NCBI GenBank assembly: GCA_037444685.1 | Contig: JBBILX010000003.1 | Location: forward strand, 327,754-391,753 | Direction: 5' to 3' | Origin: UBA964 sp037444685 | GTDB taxonomy: Bacteria; Pseudomonadota; Gammaproteobacteria; Steroidobacterales; Steroidobacteraceae | DNA: 64,000 nt | Shown: positions 41,247-49,800 of the stretch, piece by piece | How positions within the stretch are numbered: position 1 is the stretch's first letter | Layout: each line of letters begins with the position of its first letter | The notes under the pieces: model-generated | Databases searched by the model: none | Seen by the model: the letters and a program-made list of their open reading frames with translations, nothing else | Told to the model about the DNA's origin: nothing | Position numbers and translations under genes: made by a program

Positions 41247-44078
41247 ATGCGACTCCTGACCCAGATTGCCGGCAGCCGTGCATGCCGCCACCTCGCCCTG
41301 CTGCTCGCGGCCTGCGCGTTGCTGCCGCTCGTCGTCGTGGCGAGCCTCGGTGCCCGGCAGTTCGCTGCCGACATGCTTGAGCGGCAGGCGCAGTCGTTGT
41401 CGGATGGCGCTCGCTCGCTGGCGCAGGCCTTGGCGACCCGCGTCGCCGCCGCCGCTTCGCTGGCGACCGACCTGGCCGTCGCCGCCGATCCCGCCGATCC
41501 GGCTGCGCTGCGTGCCTCGGTCGCACGGTCGGGAGTGTTCGCGCGCGTCCTGACTGCCGAGGCGGAACTGGCAGCCGTGCCGCCCGTTCGACTGCGGGGT
41601 CGCACCGCGGACGGCGCGCTCGCGACCATCGCTACCACCGCGGCGGGTAGCGGCAGCGTCTACATCGCACGCCGAGTCGGGCCGCCGCAGGGCGCTGGCC
41701 CGTTCGTCTACTTCGAGATTGCGCCGCGCTGGCTGTGGCATGAAGTGGACCTCCACGTGCGGGCCGCGCTCGTCACCGACGGCGCAGGCAACGTGCTGCG
41801 CCGTTCGCTCGCCGTGCACTCGCTGCCGGAGCCGGCGCGCATTGCAGCAGACGCGGCAGTCAGCGCCCGTCGCGCCGAGCAAGAGCTGCAGGCCCTCGCC
41901 TGGCAGGCAGGGCAGCAGGCATGGCAAGGAGCCGTCGCGACGCCTGCCTGGCCCGCGACGCTCGCCGTCGATCGGCCGTGGACCGTCGCCGTCTACGAGC
42001 CGGCCCGCCTCGCGGCCGCGGCCGGCGTCGGCGCGCTGCTGCCTGCCGCGGTCACCGCACTGATCGTGGCATTGGCGCTGGTGCTCGCGGGCGTGCTGTG
42101 GATCGGACCCCGCCGGCTTCGGTTCCTGACCGAGATCGAGGCCGCGGTCGCGCGATTCGGTACGGGGAGTTTCGTGCCGCTGGACCGGCGGCGCCAGCCT
42201 GCGGACCTGGTCACGCTGGTCGACGCCGTGAACGCGGCCGGCACACGGCTCGACGCCGAGATGCGCGCTCTCGAAGTCCTCGGCGAGATCGACCGGCAGC
42301 TGCTCGCAGCGACCGAGCTGGAACCGGTGCTCGATTCGATCCTGCAGCGTGTCACCGAGGTCACGCATTGTGGTGCGGTCGGCATCGCGCTGCTCGACGG
42401 CGACTCGCCGAACCACGGCCGGGTGTATGCGGCCTCGGCCGCAAGGCTCGACCTGCCGGTCTCCCGGGTCGAATTCGATCCGGAGATGATCGACAGTCTG
42501 GCTGCCGCCGACGAGGGCATCACGATCGCGCGCTGCGAGGACGGCCGGCACAGCTTCCTCATGCCGCTGCGCGAGCTCGGCTCGGAGTTCTTCTGGGTCT
42601 GGCCAGTCAACGCCGGTGCGCGGCTCGCCGCGGTACTGGCGATCGGCTTCCGCGAGGCACCCGCGCCGGACCCGCGCGTCGCCCGCTGGGGCTCTGGTTT
42701 CGCCGAGCGGCTCGCGATCGCGCTGTCGAAGGCCGCACGCGACGAGCACCTGTACCGGCAGGCGCACTTCGATGCGCTGACATCGCTGCCGAACCGGCTG
42801 CTGTTCCGCGACCGGCTCGAGCAGGAGCTCGCGAGCGTCAGCGACGGTCGAGGGCGCGGCGCGCTCCTGTATGTCGACCTCGATCACTTCAAGCGCGTGA
42901 ACGACAGCGTCGGGCACGCCGCCGGGGACCAGTTGCTGCAGGTCGTCGCGCAGCGGCTGCGGGCCTGCGTCAAGGAAGGCGACACCGTCGCGCGGCTCGC
43001 GGGCGACGAATTCACGATCATCCTGCGCAACGTTCCCGATCCCGAGGCAGCCTCGGTGGTCGCCGAGCGCATCATCGACTCGATTGGCATGCCCGTGAAC
43101 CTCGGCGGGCGCGACCACTACGTCCAGGCCAGCGTCGGCATCACCCTCTTCCCAGACGACGCGAACGGGATCGACGAACTGATTCGCAATGCCGACCGCG
43201 CCATGTACCGAGCCAAGCAGCAGGGCCGCGGCCGCGCCGTGTTCTTCGACCGCAGTCTGATGACGAGCCGCTTCGAGACCTCGCACAGCGGGCTCTATCG
43301 GGCCTTGCGGCGGCGCGAGTTCTCGCTGTACTACCAGCCGCAGTTCAGCCTAGCCGATGGTCGCCTCGTCGGGCTCGAGGCGCTACTGCGCTGGCAGACG
43401 CCGCGCGACGGCACGCGCACGCCAGACGAGTTCATTCCCGCGGCCGAGACCAGCGGCCTGATCGTCGACATCGGCGGCTGGGTGCTCGGTGCAGCCTGCG
43501 CGCAATGGGCGGTCTGGCGAGAGCAGGGCATCGCGCCGGCACGGCTGTCCGTCAACGTGTCGGTGCAGCAGCTCAAGTCCGCCGAGTTCCCGCGCAACGT
43601 CCGGCGCGTCCTCGACAAGTACGGCATTCCGCCGCAGGTCGTCGAGATCGAGCTGACGGAATCGGTGTTCGCGGACGAGGCTGCCGGCACGGCGATGCGT
43701 CAGCTCGCCGATATCGGCGTCCGGCTCGCACTCGATGACTTCGGGACCGGGTATTCTTCGTTGAACTACCTGCGCCAGCATCCGATCGACGTGATCAAGA
43801 TCGACCGCTCCTTCCTCGAGGAGGTCCCGCTCGACGACTCGGCGGCAACGCTCACCGGCACCATCATCAGCATGGCGCACGCGCTCGGCAAGGAAGTCGT
43901 CGCCGAGGGCGTCGAGCGCGTCGAGCAGCTCGATTTTCTGCGCGAACGCGGCTGCGACTACGCCCAGGGCTACTATCTTGCGCGCCCGCTGGCCGTCGCC
44001 CAGGTCGGTGACCTGCTGGAAAGCCAGCACAGGCTGCACGAGTCCGCCAGAATCGGAGCGCTGCGCGAAGCGGGTTGA
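41247..44078 (+). CDS. Membrane GGDEF-EAL cyclic-di-GMP enzyme
   Basis: A 943-residue protein. Two membrane helices (about residues 15-35 and 255-285) flank a periplasmic sensor region. A GAF-like domain follows (about 340-490), then GGDEF (about 510-670) with AGDEF at 585-589, and EAL (about 690-935). The first Gly of GGDEF is Ala, and no RxxD inhibitory site is seen five residues before it (KEGD instead), so cyclase activity is uncertain. The EAL domain has EALLRW, ELTESV, DDFGTGYSS, KIDRSF and AEGVE, and is likely an active phosphodiesterase. It lies directly upstream of an NlpC lipoprotein and a cyclic-di-GMP riboswitch. Confidence 0.9.
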   Translation: MRLLTQIAGSRACRHLALLLAACALLPLVVVASLGARQFAADMLERQAQSLSDGARSLAQALATRVAAAASLATDLAVAADPADPAALRASVARSGVFARVLTAEAELAAVPPVRLRGRTADGALATIATTAAGSGSVYIARRVGPPQGAGPFVYFEIAPRWLWHEVDLHVRAALVTDGAGNVLRRSLAVHSLPEPARIAADAAVSARRAEQELQALAWQAGQQAWQGAVATPAWPATLAVDRPWTVAVYEPARLAAAAGVGALLPAAVTALIVALALVLAGVLWIGPRRLRFLTEIEAAVARFGTGSFVPLDRRRQPADLVTLVDAVNAAGTRLDAEMRALEVLGEIDRQLLAATELEPVLDSILQRVTEVTHCGAVGIALLDGDSPNHGRVYAASAARLDLPVSRVEFDPEMIDSLAAADEGITIARCEDGRHSFLMPLRELGSEFFWVWPVNAGARLAAVLAIGFREAPAPDPRVARWGSGFAERLAIALSKAARDEHLYRQAHFDALTSLPNRLLFRDRLEQELASVSDGRGRGALLYVDLDHFKRVNDSVGHAAGDQLLQVVAQRLRACVKEGDTVARLAGDEFTIILRNVPDPEAASVVAERIIDSIGMPVNLGGRDHYVQASVGITLFPDDANGIDELIRNADRAMYRAKQQGRGRAVFFDRSLMTSRFETSHSGLYRALRRREFSLYYQPQFSLADGRLVGLEALLRWQTPRDGTRTPDEFIPAAETSGLIVDIGGWVLGAACAQWAVWREQGIAPARLSVNVSVQQLKSAEFPRNVRRVLDKYGIPPQVVEIELTESVFADEAAGTAMRQLADIGVRLALDDFGTGYSSLNYLRQHPIDVIKIDRSFLEEVPLDDSAATLTGTIISMAHALGKEVVAEGVERVEQLDFLRERGCDYAQGYYLARPLAVAQVGDLLESQHRLHESARIGALREAG

Positions 44079-44090
44079 GGCCGACGCGCT

Positions 44091-44615
44091 GTGCCGTGTT
44101 GCCGACGAATCATGCCGCTGATCGTCCTGCTGTCTCTGGGCGGCTGTGCGGTCGCGCCGTCGCCTCGACCCGATGGCGGTCCGGTCGCGGCGGCGTCGGC
44201 GCCGCCGGCGGAGGCCGTCGAGACCGACGGCGGCGCGCGCGTGGTCCGTGCCGCGCGTGCGCAGCTCGGCGCTCCCTATCGACTTGGCGCCGCGGGGCCC
44301 GATGCCTTCGACTGCAGCGGACTCGTGCACTTTACGCATCTCGGCATCGGCGTCAGCGTGCCGCGGAAAGCCGCCGCGCAGCGTCTCGCCGCGATGCCCG
44401 TGCCGCCCGAAGCGTTGCGCGCCGGCGATCTCGTGTTCTTCCGGATGGGCGGCGCGCAGGTCGACCACGTCGGCATCTACGACGGGCACGGCCAGTTCAT
44501 CCACGCGCCGGGACCGGGACGCGGCGTTGAGCGCGCCCGGCTCGATGCACCGTGGTTCTTTGGCCGCTTCGCCGGGGCCGGCCGGCTTTGGCCGTCGGCC
44601 GCCCTCGTGCGCTGA
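44091..44615 (+). CDS. NlpC/P60-family peptidoglycan hydrolase lipoprotein
   Basis: A 174-residue lipoprotein. GTG 44091 gives an N-terminal RR before the hydrophobic stretch; ATG 44112 is an alternative. The lipobox is SLGGC. The NlpC/P60 domain fills residues about 50-165, with the catalytic Cys in DCSGLVHF, the His in DHVGIYDG and the third residue in FIHAPG. It probably cuts the peptide part of peptidoglycan in the periplasm, as Spr-type endopeptidases do. It begins 12 bases after the GGDEF-EAL gene. Confidence 0.85.
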   Translation: MPCCRRIMPLIVLLSLGGCAVAPSPRPDGGPVAAASAPPAEAVETDGGARVVRAARAQLGAPYRLGAAGPDAFDCSGLVHFTHLGIGVSVPRKAAAQRLAAMPVPPEALRAGDLVFFRMGGAQVDHVGIYDGHGQFIHAPGPGRGVERARLDAPWFFGRFAGAGRLWPSAALVR

Positions 44616-44733
44616 GTCGGCACGGCCTCGAACCCGCGCGCATCGCGATCGCCGCGGCGGGTTATGTCCTGTCGCGGCGTGGCGACGGCGGCGTCTCGCC
44701 GCCTGACTGTGATCGACGACACAAGCATGTAAC

Positions 44734-44762
44734 TTGACGTCATCGGCAAACGCTTCGACACT
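44734..44762 (+). promoter_or_regulatory. Candidate sigma-70 promoter ahead of the riboswitch
   Basis: TTGACG (44734-44739), 17 bases, then GACACT (44757-44762). The -35 is five of six to consensus; the -10 is only three of six. The predicted start near 44769 would lie just before the riboswitch fold, which is the main support. Confidence 0.35.
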
Positions 44763-44774
44763 GAGTTGCGTGAG

Positions 44775-44862
44775 CTGAAGGGCAAACCTGCCGCGAGGCG
44801 GGGACGCAAAGCCTCCGGTCCGCCGCGGGCGGATAGCGGGGCTGCCGCGCGGTGCTGCGCGC
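44775..44862 (+). promoter_or_regulatory. Cyclic-di-GMP-I (GEMM-I) riboswitch aptamer
   Basis: The conserved GEMM-I core is present and in order: GGCAAACC (44781-44788), a stem GCC-GCGA-GGC closed by a GNRA tetraloop, GGGACGCAAAGCCTCCGG (44801-44818), a second stem (CCGCC/GGCGG) and TAGCGGGG (44834-44841). This matches the well-known Vibrio Vc2 aptamer almost base for base at the ligand-binding and tetraloop-receptor positions. It lies 60-80 bases before the SPOR-like gene and after a GGDEF-EAL gene. I cannot tell from the sequence whether it turns the gene on or off; no clear terminator with a T-run follows, so control of translation start is likelier. The rest of the 310-base gap (44616-44925) shows no gene. 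Confidence 0.9.
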
Positions 44863-44925
44863 GACCGGTCCCTCCCCTCGTCTGCCCGCGGTTCACCAGG
44901 GACAGTCATCGGGGACTCCAGTATC

Positions 44926-46536
44926 ATGTCGCAACCGACATCTTCGGCTGTGCGATCCGCGTCGTCCGCGGCCGTCGGTCCGTACGTCATCAACCTCTGC
45001 GCGTCGATGACCCCGATGGCGCTGACACGTCCGACGGCGCCGGAACTCGCCCGATTCACGTTCTTCGTCAGTCGGCGGCGCGAGGAAGGCCGCGAGCGCT
45101 TCCGCCTGCACATGGGTTACTTCCAGACGCGCGAGGAAGCCGAGCAGTTGCTCGCGCTGATCCGCGATCTGTACCCGGCGGCCTGGGTCGGCGAAGCACC
45201 GGGCAAGCGGCTCGCGGCGCGTGAGGCCGGCAAGGGCGTGAATTCCGCGAGCGCGGTCGCTGCCACGGTCGATGCGGTCGGTAAAGACACGGCCGGTCAA
45301 TCGGCGAATGCGAAACCGGGAGACGCGAAGACGGCGGACGCGAAGGCGCCGGCCGGCGCACCGACTGCCCGGTCGAGCACGACGGCCGCGAAAGCCGCCG
45401 CGCGCGCAGCGCCTCATGCGGATCGCGCTGCCGCCACGCCGCCCGCCGCGCCGGCGAGCGCGCCGCGCCGCGCGGGAGCGCAGGTCCCGCCCTCCAACGT
45501 CCGCGAAGTCATCGCCTCGCTCGATACGCCGTCGACCACGGCGGCTTCGACGGCTGCGCCGTCCGCTGCGCCAGCGGCGCCCGTGGCTGCGCCGCCGTCC
45601 GCCGCCGGGGGGGCGCCGGTGCAGCGACGGGCAGGGGCTCGCGCGGCTCCAGTCGGCGCGTCGGGCGCGGCGGCGCGAGGAGCTGCCGCAGGCAGCCCCG
45701 ACGAACTCAGCGACAGCCAGGTGTTGCGCATCCTCGAAACGCGGCGCGCCAGCGCCACCGGTCAGTCCGCGTCCGGCGCGCGCGTCGCAGCCTCCGATAT
45801 CCGGATGCTCAATCCCGACGACACCCAGACCTGGCGCGACATTCGCGCGCAGATCAGTCGGGACGCAGCCGTGCACTTCGCCGTGCAGCTCGCCTGGTCG
45901 GTCACGCCGATCGATCTCGAGCGCATCCCGGGTCTCGCGATCTTCAACGCCTATACGCTCTACAAGGTCGAGGGCAATCGCGAGGGCAGGCGCTGGTATG
46001 GCTTGCGGCTCGGGTTCTTCAGCGATGCCGTCGCCGCCCGTCAGGTCGCACTGTACGTACGCTCGGAGTTTGCGACCGTTGCGGTGGTGCCGGTCAGCGC
46101 CAAGGAGCGCCTCGACGCGATGCAGGTCGGCGCGATCGAGCTGCCGCGCCGTGCGCCCGCAGCTTCCAAGGCGCCTGCCGGCGACGAAATCGAGCTCATC
46201 GACGAGGCGGTCGATGCGGCGCTGAGCGCCCAGGATCGGCCAGCGGCCGGGGAATCCGCGCCGCAGGCGGCGCCGACACCGGAGGCGCCGGCCGCGTCGC
46301 CGGAGAAGCCGGCGAGCCCGGTGCGCCGGTCTGGTCGGCCGCGCGGCACGCCGCAGACCCTCGAGGAGACCCTCGAGATCCTCGGTGCGAGCCAGCTCTC
46401 GATCGACGATGGCAAGGGTGTCCGCCTCGATCTGGGCAGCAGCACTGGCGGTACGCGTCGTGGCGCGCGCGCCTCGGCGCGCAACACGACGTTCGCGAAG
46501 CTGCTCGACCGACTGACCGAGAAGCTGCGCAGCTGA
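44926..46536 (+). CDS. SPOR-like repeat protein under riboswitch control
   Basis: A 536-residue protein from ATG 44926. It has two SPOR-like segments: about residues 15-90 (FFVSRRREEGRERFRLHMGYFQTREEAEQLL) and about 310-390 (YTLYKVEGNREGRRWYGLRLGFFSDAVAARQVALYV). They are joined by an Ala/Pro-rich linker, and the C-terminus is Arg/Ser-rich. There is no signal peptide or membrane helix, which is unusual since SPOR domains normally bind denuded peptidoglycan in the periplasm. The upstream riboswitch suggests that its level follows cyclic-di-GMP. Role is unknown. Confidence 0.75.
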   Translation: MSQPTSSAVRSASSAAVGPYVINLCASMTPMALTRPTAPELARFTFFVSRRREEGRERFRLHMGYFQTREEAEQLLALIRDLYPAAWVGEAPGKRLAAREAGKGVNSASAVAATVDAVGKDTAGQSANAKPGDAKTADAKAPAGAPTARSSTTAAKAAARAAPHADRAAATPPAAPASAPRRAGAQVPPSNVREVIASLDTPSTTAASTAAPSAAPAAPVAAPPSAAGGAPVQRRAGARAAPVGASGAAARGAAAGSPDELSDSQVLRILETRRASATGQSASGARVAASDIRMLNPDDTQTWRDIRAQISRDAAVHFAVQLAWSVTPIDLERIPGLAIFNAYTLYKVEGNREGRRWYGLRLGFFSDAVAARQVALYVRSEFATVAVVPVSAKERLDAMQVGAIELPRRAPAASKAPAGDEIELIDEAVDAALSAQDRPAAGESAPQAAPTPEAPAASPEKPASPVRRSGRPRGTPQTLEETLEILGASQLSIDDGKGVRLDLGSSTGGTRRGARASARNTTFAKLLDRLTEKLRS

Positions 46537-46560
46537 GCGGTCTGCCGCGGCGCGGCCCCG

Positions 46561-46860
46561 CTATTTGCCGAAAAGCCGCTCGAGCTCGGCGCGGGCACGC
46601 GCCGCCGCATCCTGCGCGCGGGCGTCGTGGGCGCCCGGTCTCGGCTTGAAGAAATCGCAGAACTTGCCCTGGTCCTTCGCGCGCACTTCCTCGGCCGTCG
46701 GTTCGCGGCAGTGCTTGGCGTAACGCGTGTCGTACTCGACGCACATGCGGCAGACGTGCAGCTGCGCGCGACACTGGCGACACTCCTCGAGGCGGCGCAG
46801 CGGCAGGGTGTAGTCCGCCAGGGAGGCGCCGCACTTCCAGCAGACGAGTCCGTGCGACAT
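46561..46860 (-). CDS. Small zinc-ribbon-like protein
   Basis: A 99-residue protein. Cys pairs CWKC near residue 7 and CRQC, CRMC, HC and FC further on form one or two zinc-binding knuckles. The rest is a charged helix rich in Ala/Arg ending in AELERLFGK. No enzyme motif is seen. It lies twelve bases downstream of the giant uvrA gene on the same strand and is probably co-transcribed with it. Confidence 0.7.
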   Translation of the reverse strand: MSHGLVCWKCGASLADYTLPLRRLEECRQCRAQLHVCRMCVEYDTRYAKHCREPTAEEVRAKDQGKFCDFFKPRPGAHDARAQDAAARARAELERLFGK

Positions 46861-46872
46861 GCCGTCAATCTA

Positions 46873-49800
46873 CTATGCGGCCCGACCCGCGAGAAACGCG
46901 GCCAGCGCCTCACCCGTGTGCGAGACCGGTCCGTCGCGCCGCTTGCGTCGCAGGCGCCGGCGGGCAAACTCCGCGAGCTCCTGCGGTGTCCCTTCGGCGA
47001 TCACCCGCCCGCCACGCGCGCCGGCTTCCGGTCCCATGTCGATGATCCAGTCGGCCGCGGCGATCAGATCGAGATTGTGCTCGATCAGCACCACGCTGTT
47101 GCCCGCATCGACGAGCCGCTGCAGCACTCCGAGCAGCTTCTCGACATCCGCCATGTGCAGTCCGACCGTCGGCTCGTCGAGCACGTAGAGCGTGCGCGGC
47201 GCCCGCGTCGCCGGCCGCCGGCGCGTCTCGGGCCCGACTTTCGCGAGCTCGCTGACGAGCTTGAGCCGTTGTGCCTCGCCTCCCGAGAGCGTGGGGCTCT
47301 GCTGACCGAGCGTCAGGTAACCGAGGCCCACCTCGTCGAGCAGCGCGAACAGGTGCTGCAGCGCAGGATGCGCGCGAAAGAAGCCCGCGGCCTCGCGAAT
47401 GCTCATGTTGACCACATCGCCGATGCTGCGGCCGTTCCAGGTCACGGCCAGCGTCTCCGCGTCGAAGCGGCGCCCTCCACAGGCATCGCAGAGCATCTCG
47501 ACGTCCGGCAGGAAGCTCATTTCGATCTTCCGCAGACCCTGGCCCTCGCAGGCGTTGCAGCGCCCGCCGGCCGTGTTGAACGAGAATCTTCCGGGACCAT
47601 AGCCGCGCAACTGGGCCTCGGGCGCGCAGGCGAAGAGGCGGCGCACGTGGTCCCAGGCACCGACGTAGGTGGCGGGGCAGGAACGCGGCGTCTTGCCGAT
47701 AGGTGTCTGATCGACCTCGAGCACGCGATCGAGGTGCTCGACTCCCTCGATGCGGTCGCAACCGACCGGCGCTCCGCGTCCGGCGAGCAGCGCGCGGAGG
47801 CTCTCGTGCAGCACGTCGCGAGCCAGCGTCGACTTGCCCGAACCGCTGACGCCGGTCACGACGACCAGCCTGCCGAGCGGCACGCGTACCGTCACCTCGC
47901 GCAGATTGTGCAGTCTCGCGCCGTGCACGATCAGCGCGGGGGTGGTGGAGTCGACGCGACGTCGCGGACTCGCGGGGTGACGCAGGGGCTCGCGCAGATA
48001 GCGCCCCGTGATCGAATCGGGATTCTCGATCAGGTCGGCGAGGTGGCCCTGGGCGACCACACGACCGCCCTCCACGCCCGCACCCGGCCCGAGATCGATC
48101 ACGTGATCGGCGCGCCGTATCGTCTCCTCGTCGTGCTCGACCACGAGCAGCGTGTTGCGCCGTGCCGCCAGTGTCGCCAGCGCATCGAGCAGCACGCGAT
48201 TGTCGCGCGGGTGCAGACCGATCGTCGGCTCGTCCAGCACGTAGCAGACACCCTGCAGACTCGAACCGAGCTGGGCCGCGAGCCGTATGCGCTGCGCTTC
48301 ACCGCCCGAGAGCGTCGGCGCGGAACGGTCGAGAGACAGGTAGCCGAGGCCGACGCGTTCGAGAAACTCGAGTCGCGCGCGCAGTTCGGCCAGCACATCG
48401 CGGGCGATCGCCGTCTGGCGCGCATCGAGTCGCAGCCCATCGAGCAGCGGGCCGACGCCCGCGACGGTCTCGCAGCAGAAGTCCGCGATCGAGCGGCCGG
48501 CGAGCCTGACGTTCAGCGCCACGGGGTTCAGTCGGCGACCGGCGCACAGGCCGCAGACCGGCGCGTCGTCGGCGATGCGCGCGCTCCAGGCAGCGTCCTC
48601 GGGATTCTGCCCGGTGTCGATCGACTCGACTTTGACGCCCGTACCGAAGCATTCGGGGCACCAGCCCTGACGCGAATTGAAGGAAAAGAGCCGCGGGTCG
48701 AGCTCGGCGAAGCCCTGCCCACAGACCGGACAGGCGCGGCGCGACGAGTAGACGTCGGCGGTCGCCGCACCCGCTGCCAGCACGTGCAGGACTCCCTTGC
48801 CGTGCGCGAGGGCCGCCGCCACCGCCTCGCGCAAGGCCCCTTCGTGTTCTGCGTCTGCGCTCAGCGTCGCGACCGGCAGCTCGATCGTGTGTTCGCGATA
48901 GCGATCCAGCCGCGGCCAGGGCCGGGTCGGTGTCAGCCGTCCGTCGACGCGCAGCTGCTCGTAGCCCTTGGTCCGCGCCCAGCGTGCGAGCTCCGCATAC
49001 AGGCCTTTGCGCGCCACGACGAGCGGCGCGAGCACCGTGACAGGCCGACCCCGATGACGGCGTCGGATCGTCACGACGATCGCCTCCTCGCTGCGCGGCT
49101 CGATCGCCACCTGACAGCGCGGGCAATGCTGCGTCCCGAGCTTGACGAACAGCAGCCGCAGGAAGTGGTGGATCTCGGTCATCGTCGCCACGGTGCTCTT
49201 GCGACCGCCGCGGCTCGTCCGCTGCTCGATCGCCACGGTCGGCGGAATGCCGGCCACGGCGTCCACGTCGGGCCGGGACGCCGGCTGCACGAACTGGCGG
49301 GCGTAGGCGTTCAGCGATTCGAGATAGCGGCGCTGGCCCTCATTGAAAACGATGTCGAACGCGAGGGTCGACTTGCCGGAACCGGACACCCCCGTGATCA
49401 CCGTGAACGCATCGCGAGGGATCGTGACGTCGATGTCGCGGAGATTGTGCTCGCGGGCGCGCTGCACCACGATGGCGCTGCGTGCCGCACGCGCGAGCGG
49501 TGTCTCGGCCGCTGCACCGGCTGCGGGCCGGCCCGAAGCTTCGGCGACGGCAAGGCAGCCATCGTACTCGGCGAGCGCGCGGCCGGTATGTGAGCGTGGC
49601 GCCGCGCGCAGCATGGCGGGCGTGCCCTCGGCGACGATGCGGCCGCCGGCCTCACCCCCCTCCGGCCCCAGATCCACGATCCAGTCCGCGGCGCGGATCA
49701 CGTCGAGATTGTGCTCGATCACGAGCAGCGAGTGGCCCGCGTCGAGCAGTCGCTGGAAGGCGCGCAGCAGTCGCGCGACGTCCTCGAAGTGCAGGCCGGT

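Noticed and set aside
40827..43286. 819-codon minus-strand frame across the GGDEF-EAL gene
   Set aside because: No recognisable domain; the plus strand encodes an unmistakable GGDEF-EAL protein.
46627..49593. 988-codon open frame on the plus strand inside uvrA
   Set aside because: Composition is antisense-like, with no motif, while the minus strand carries perfect UvrA motifs over the same bases.
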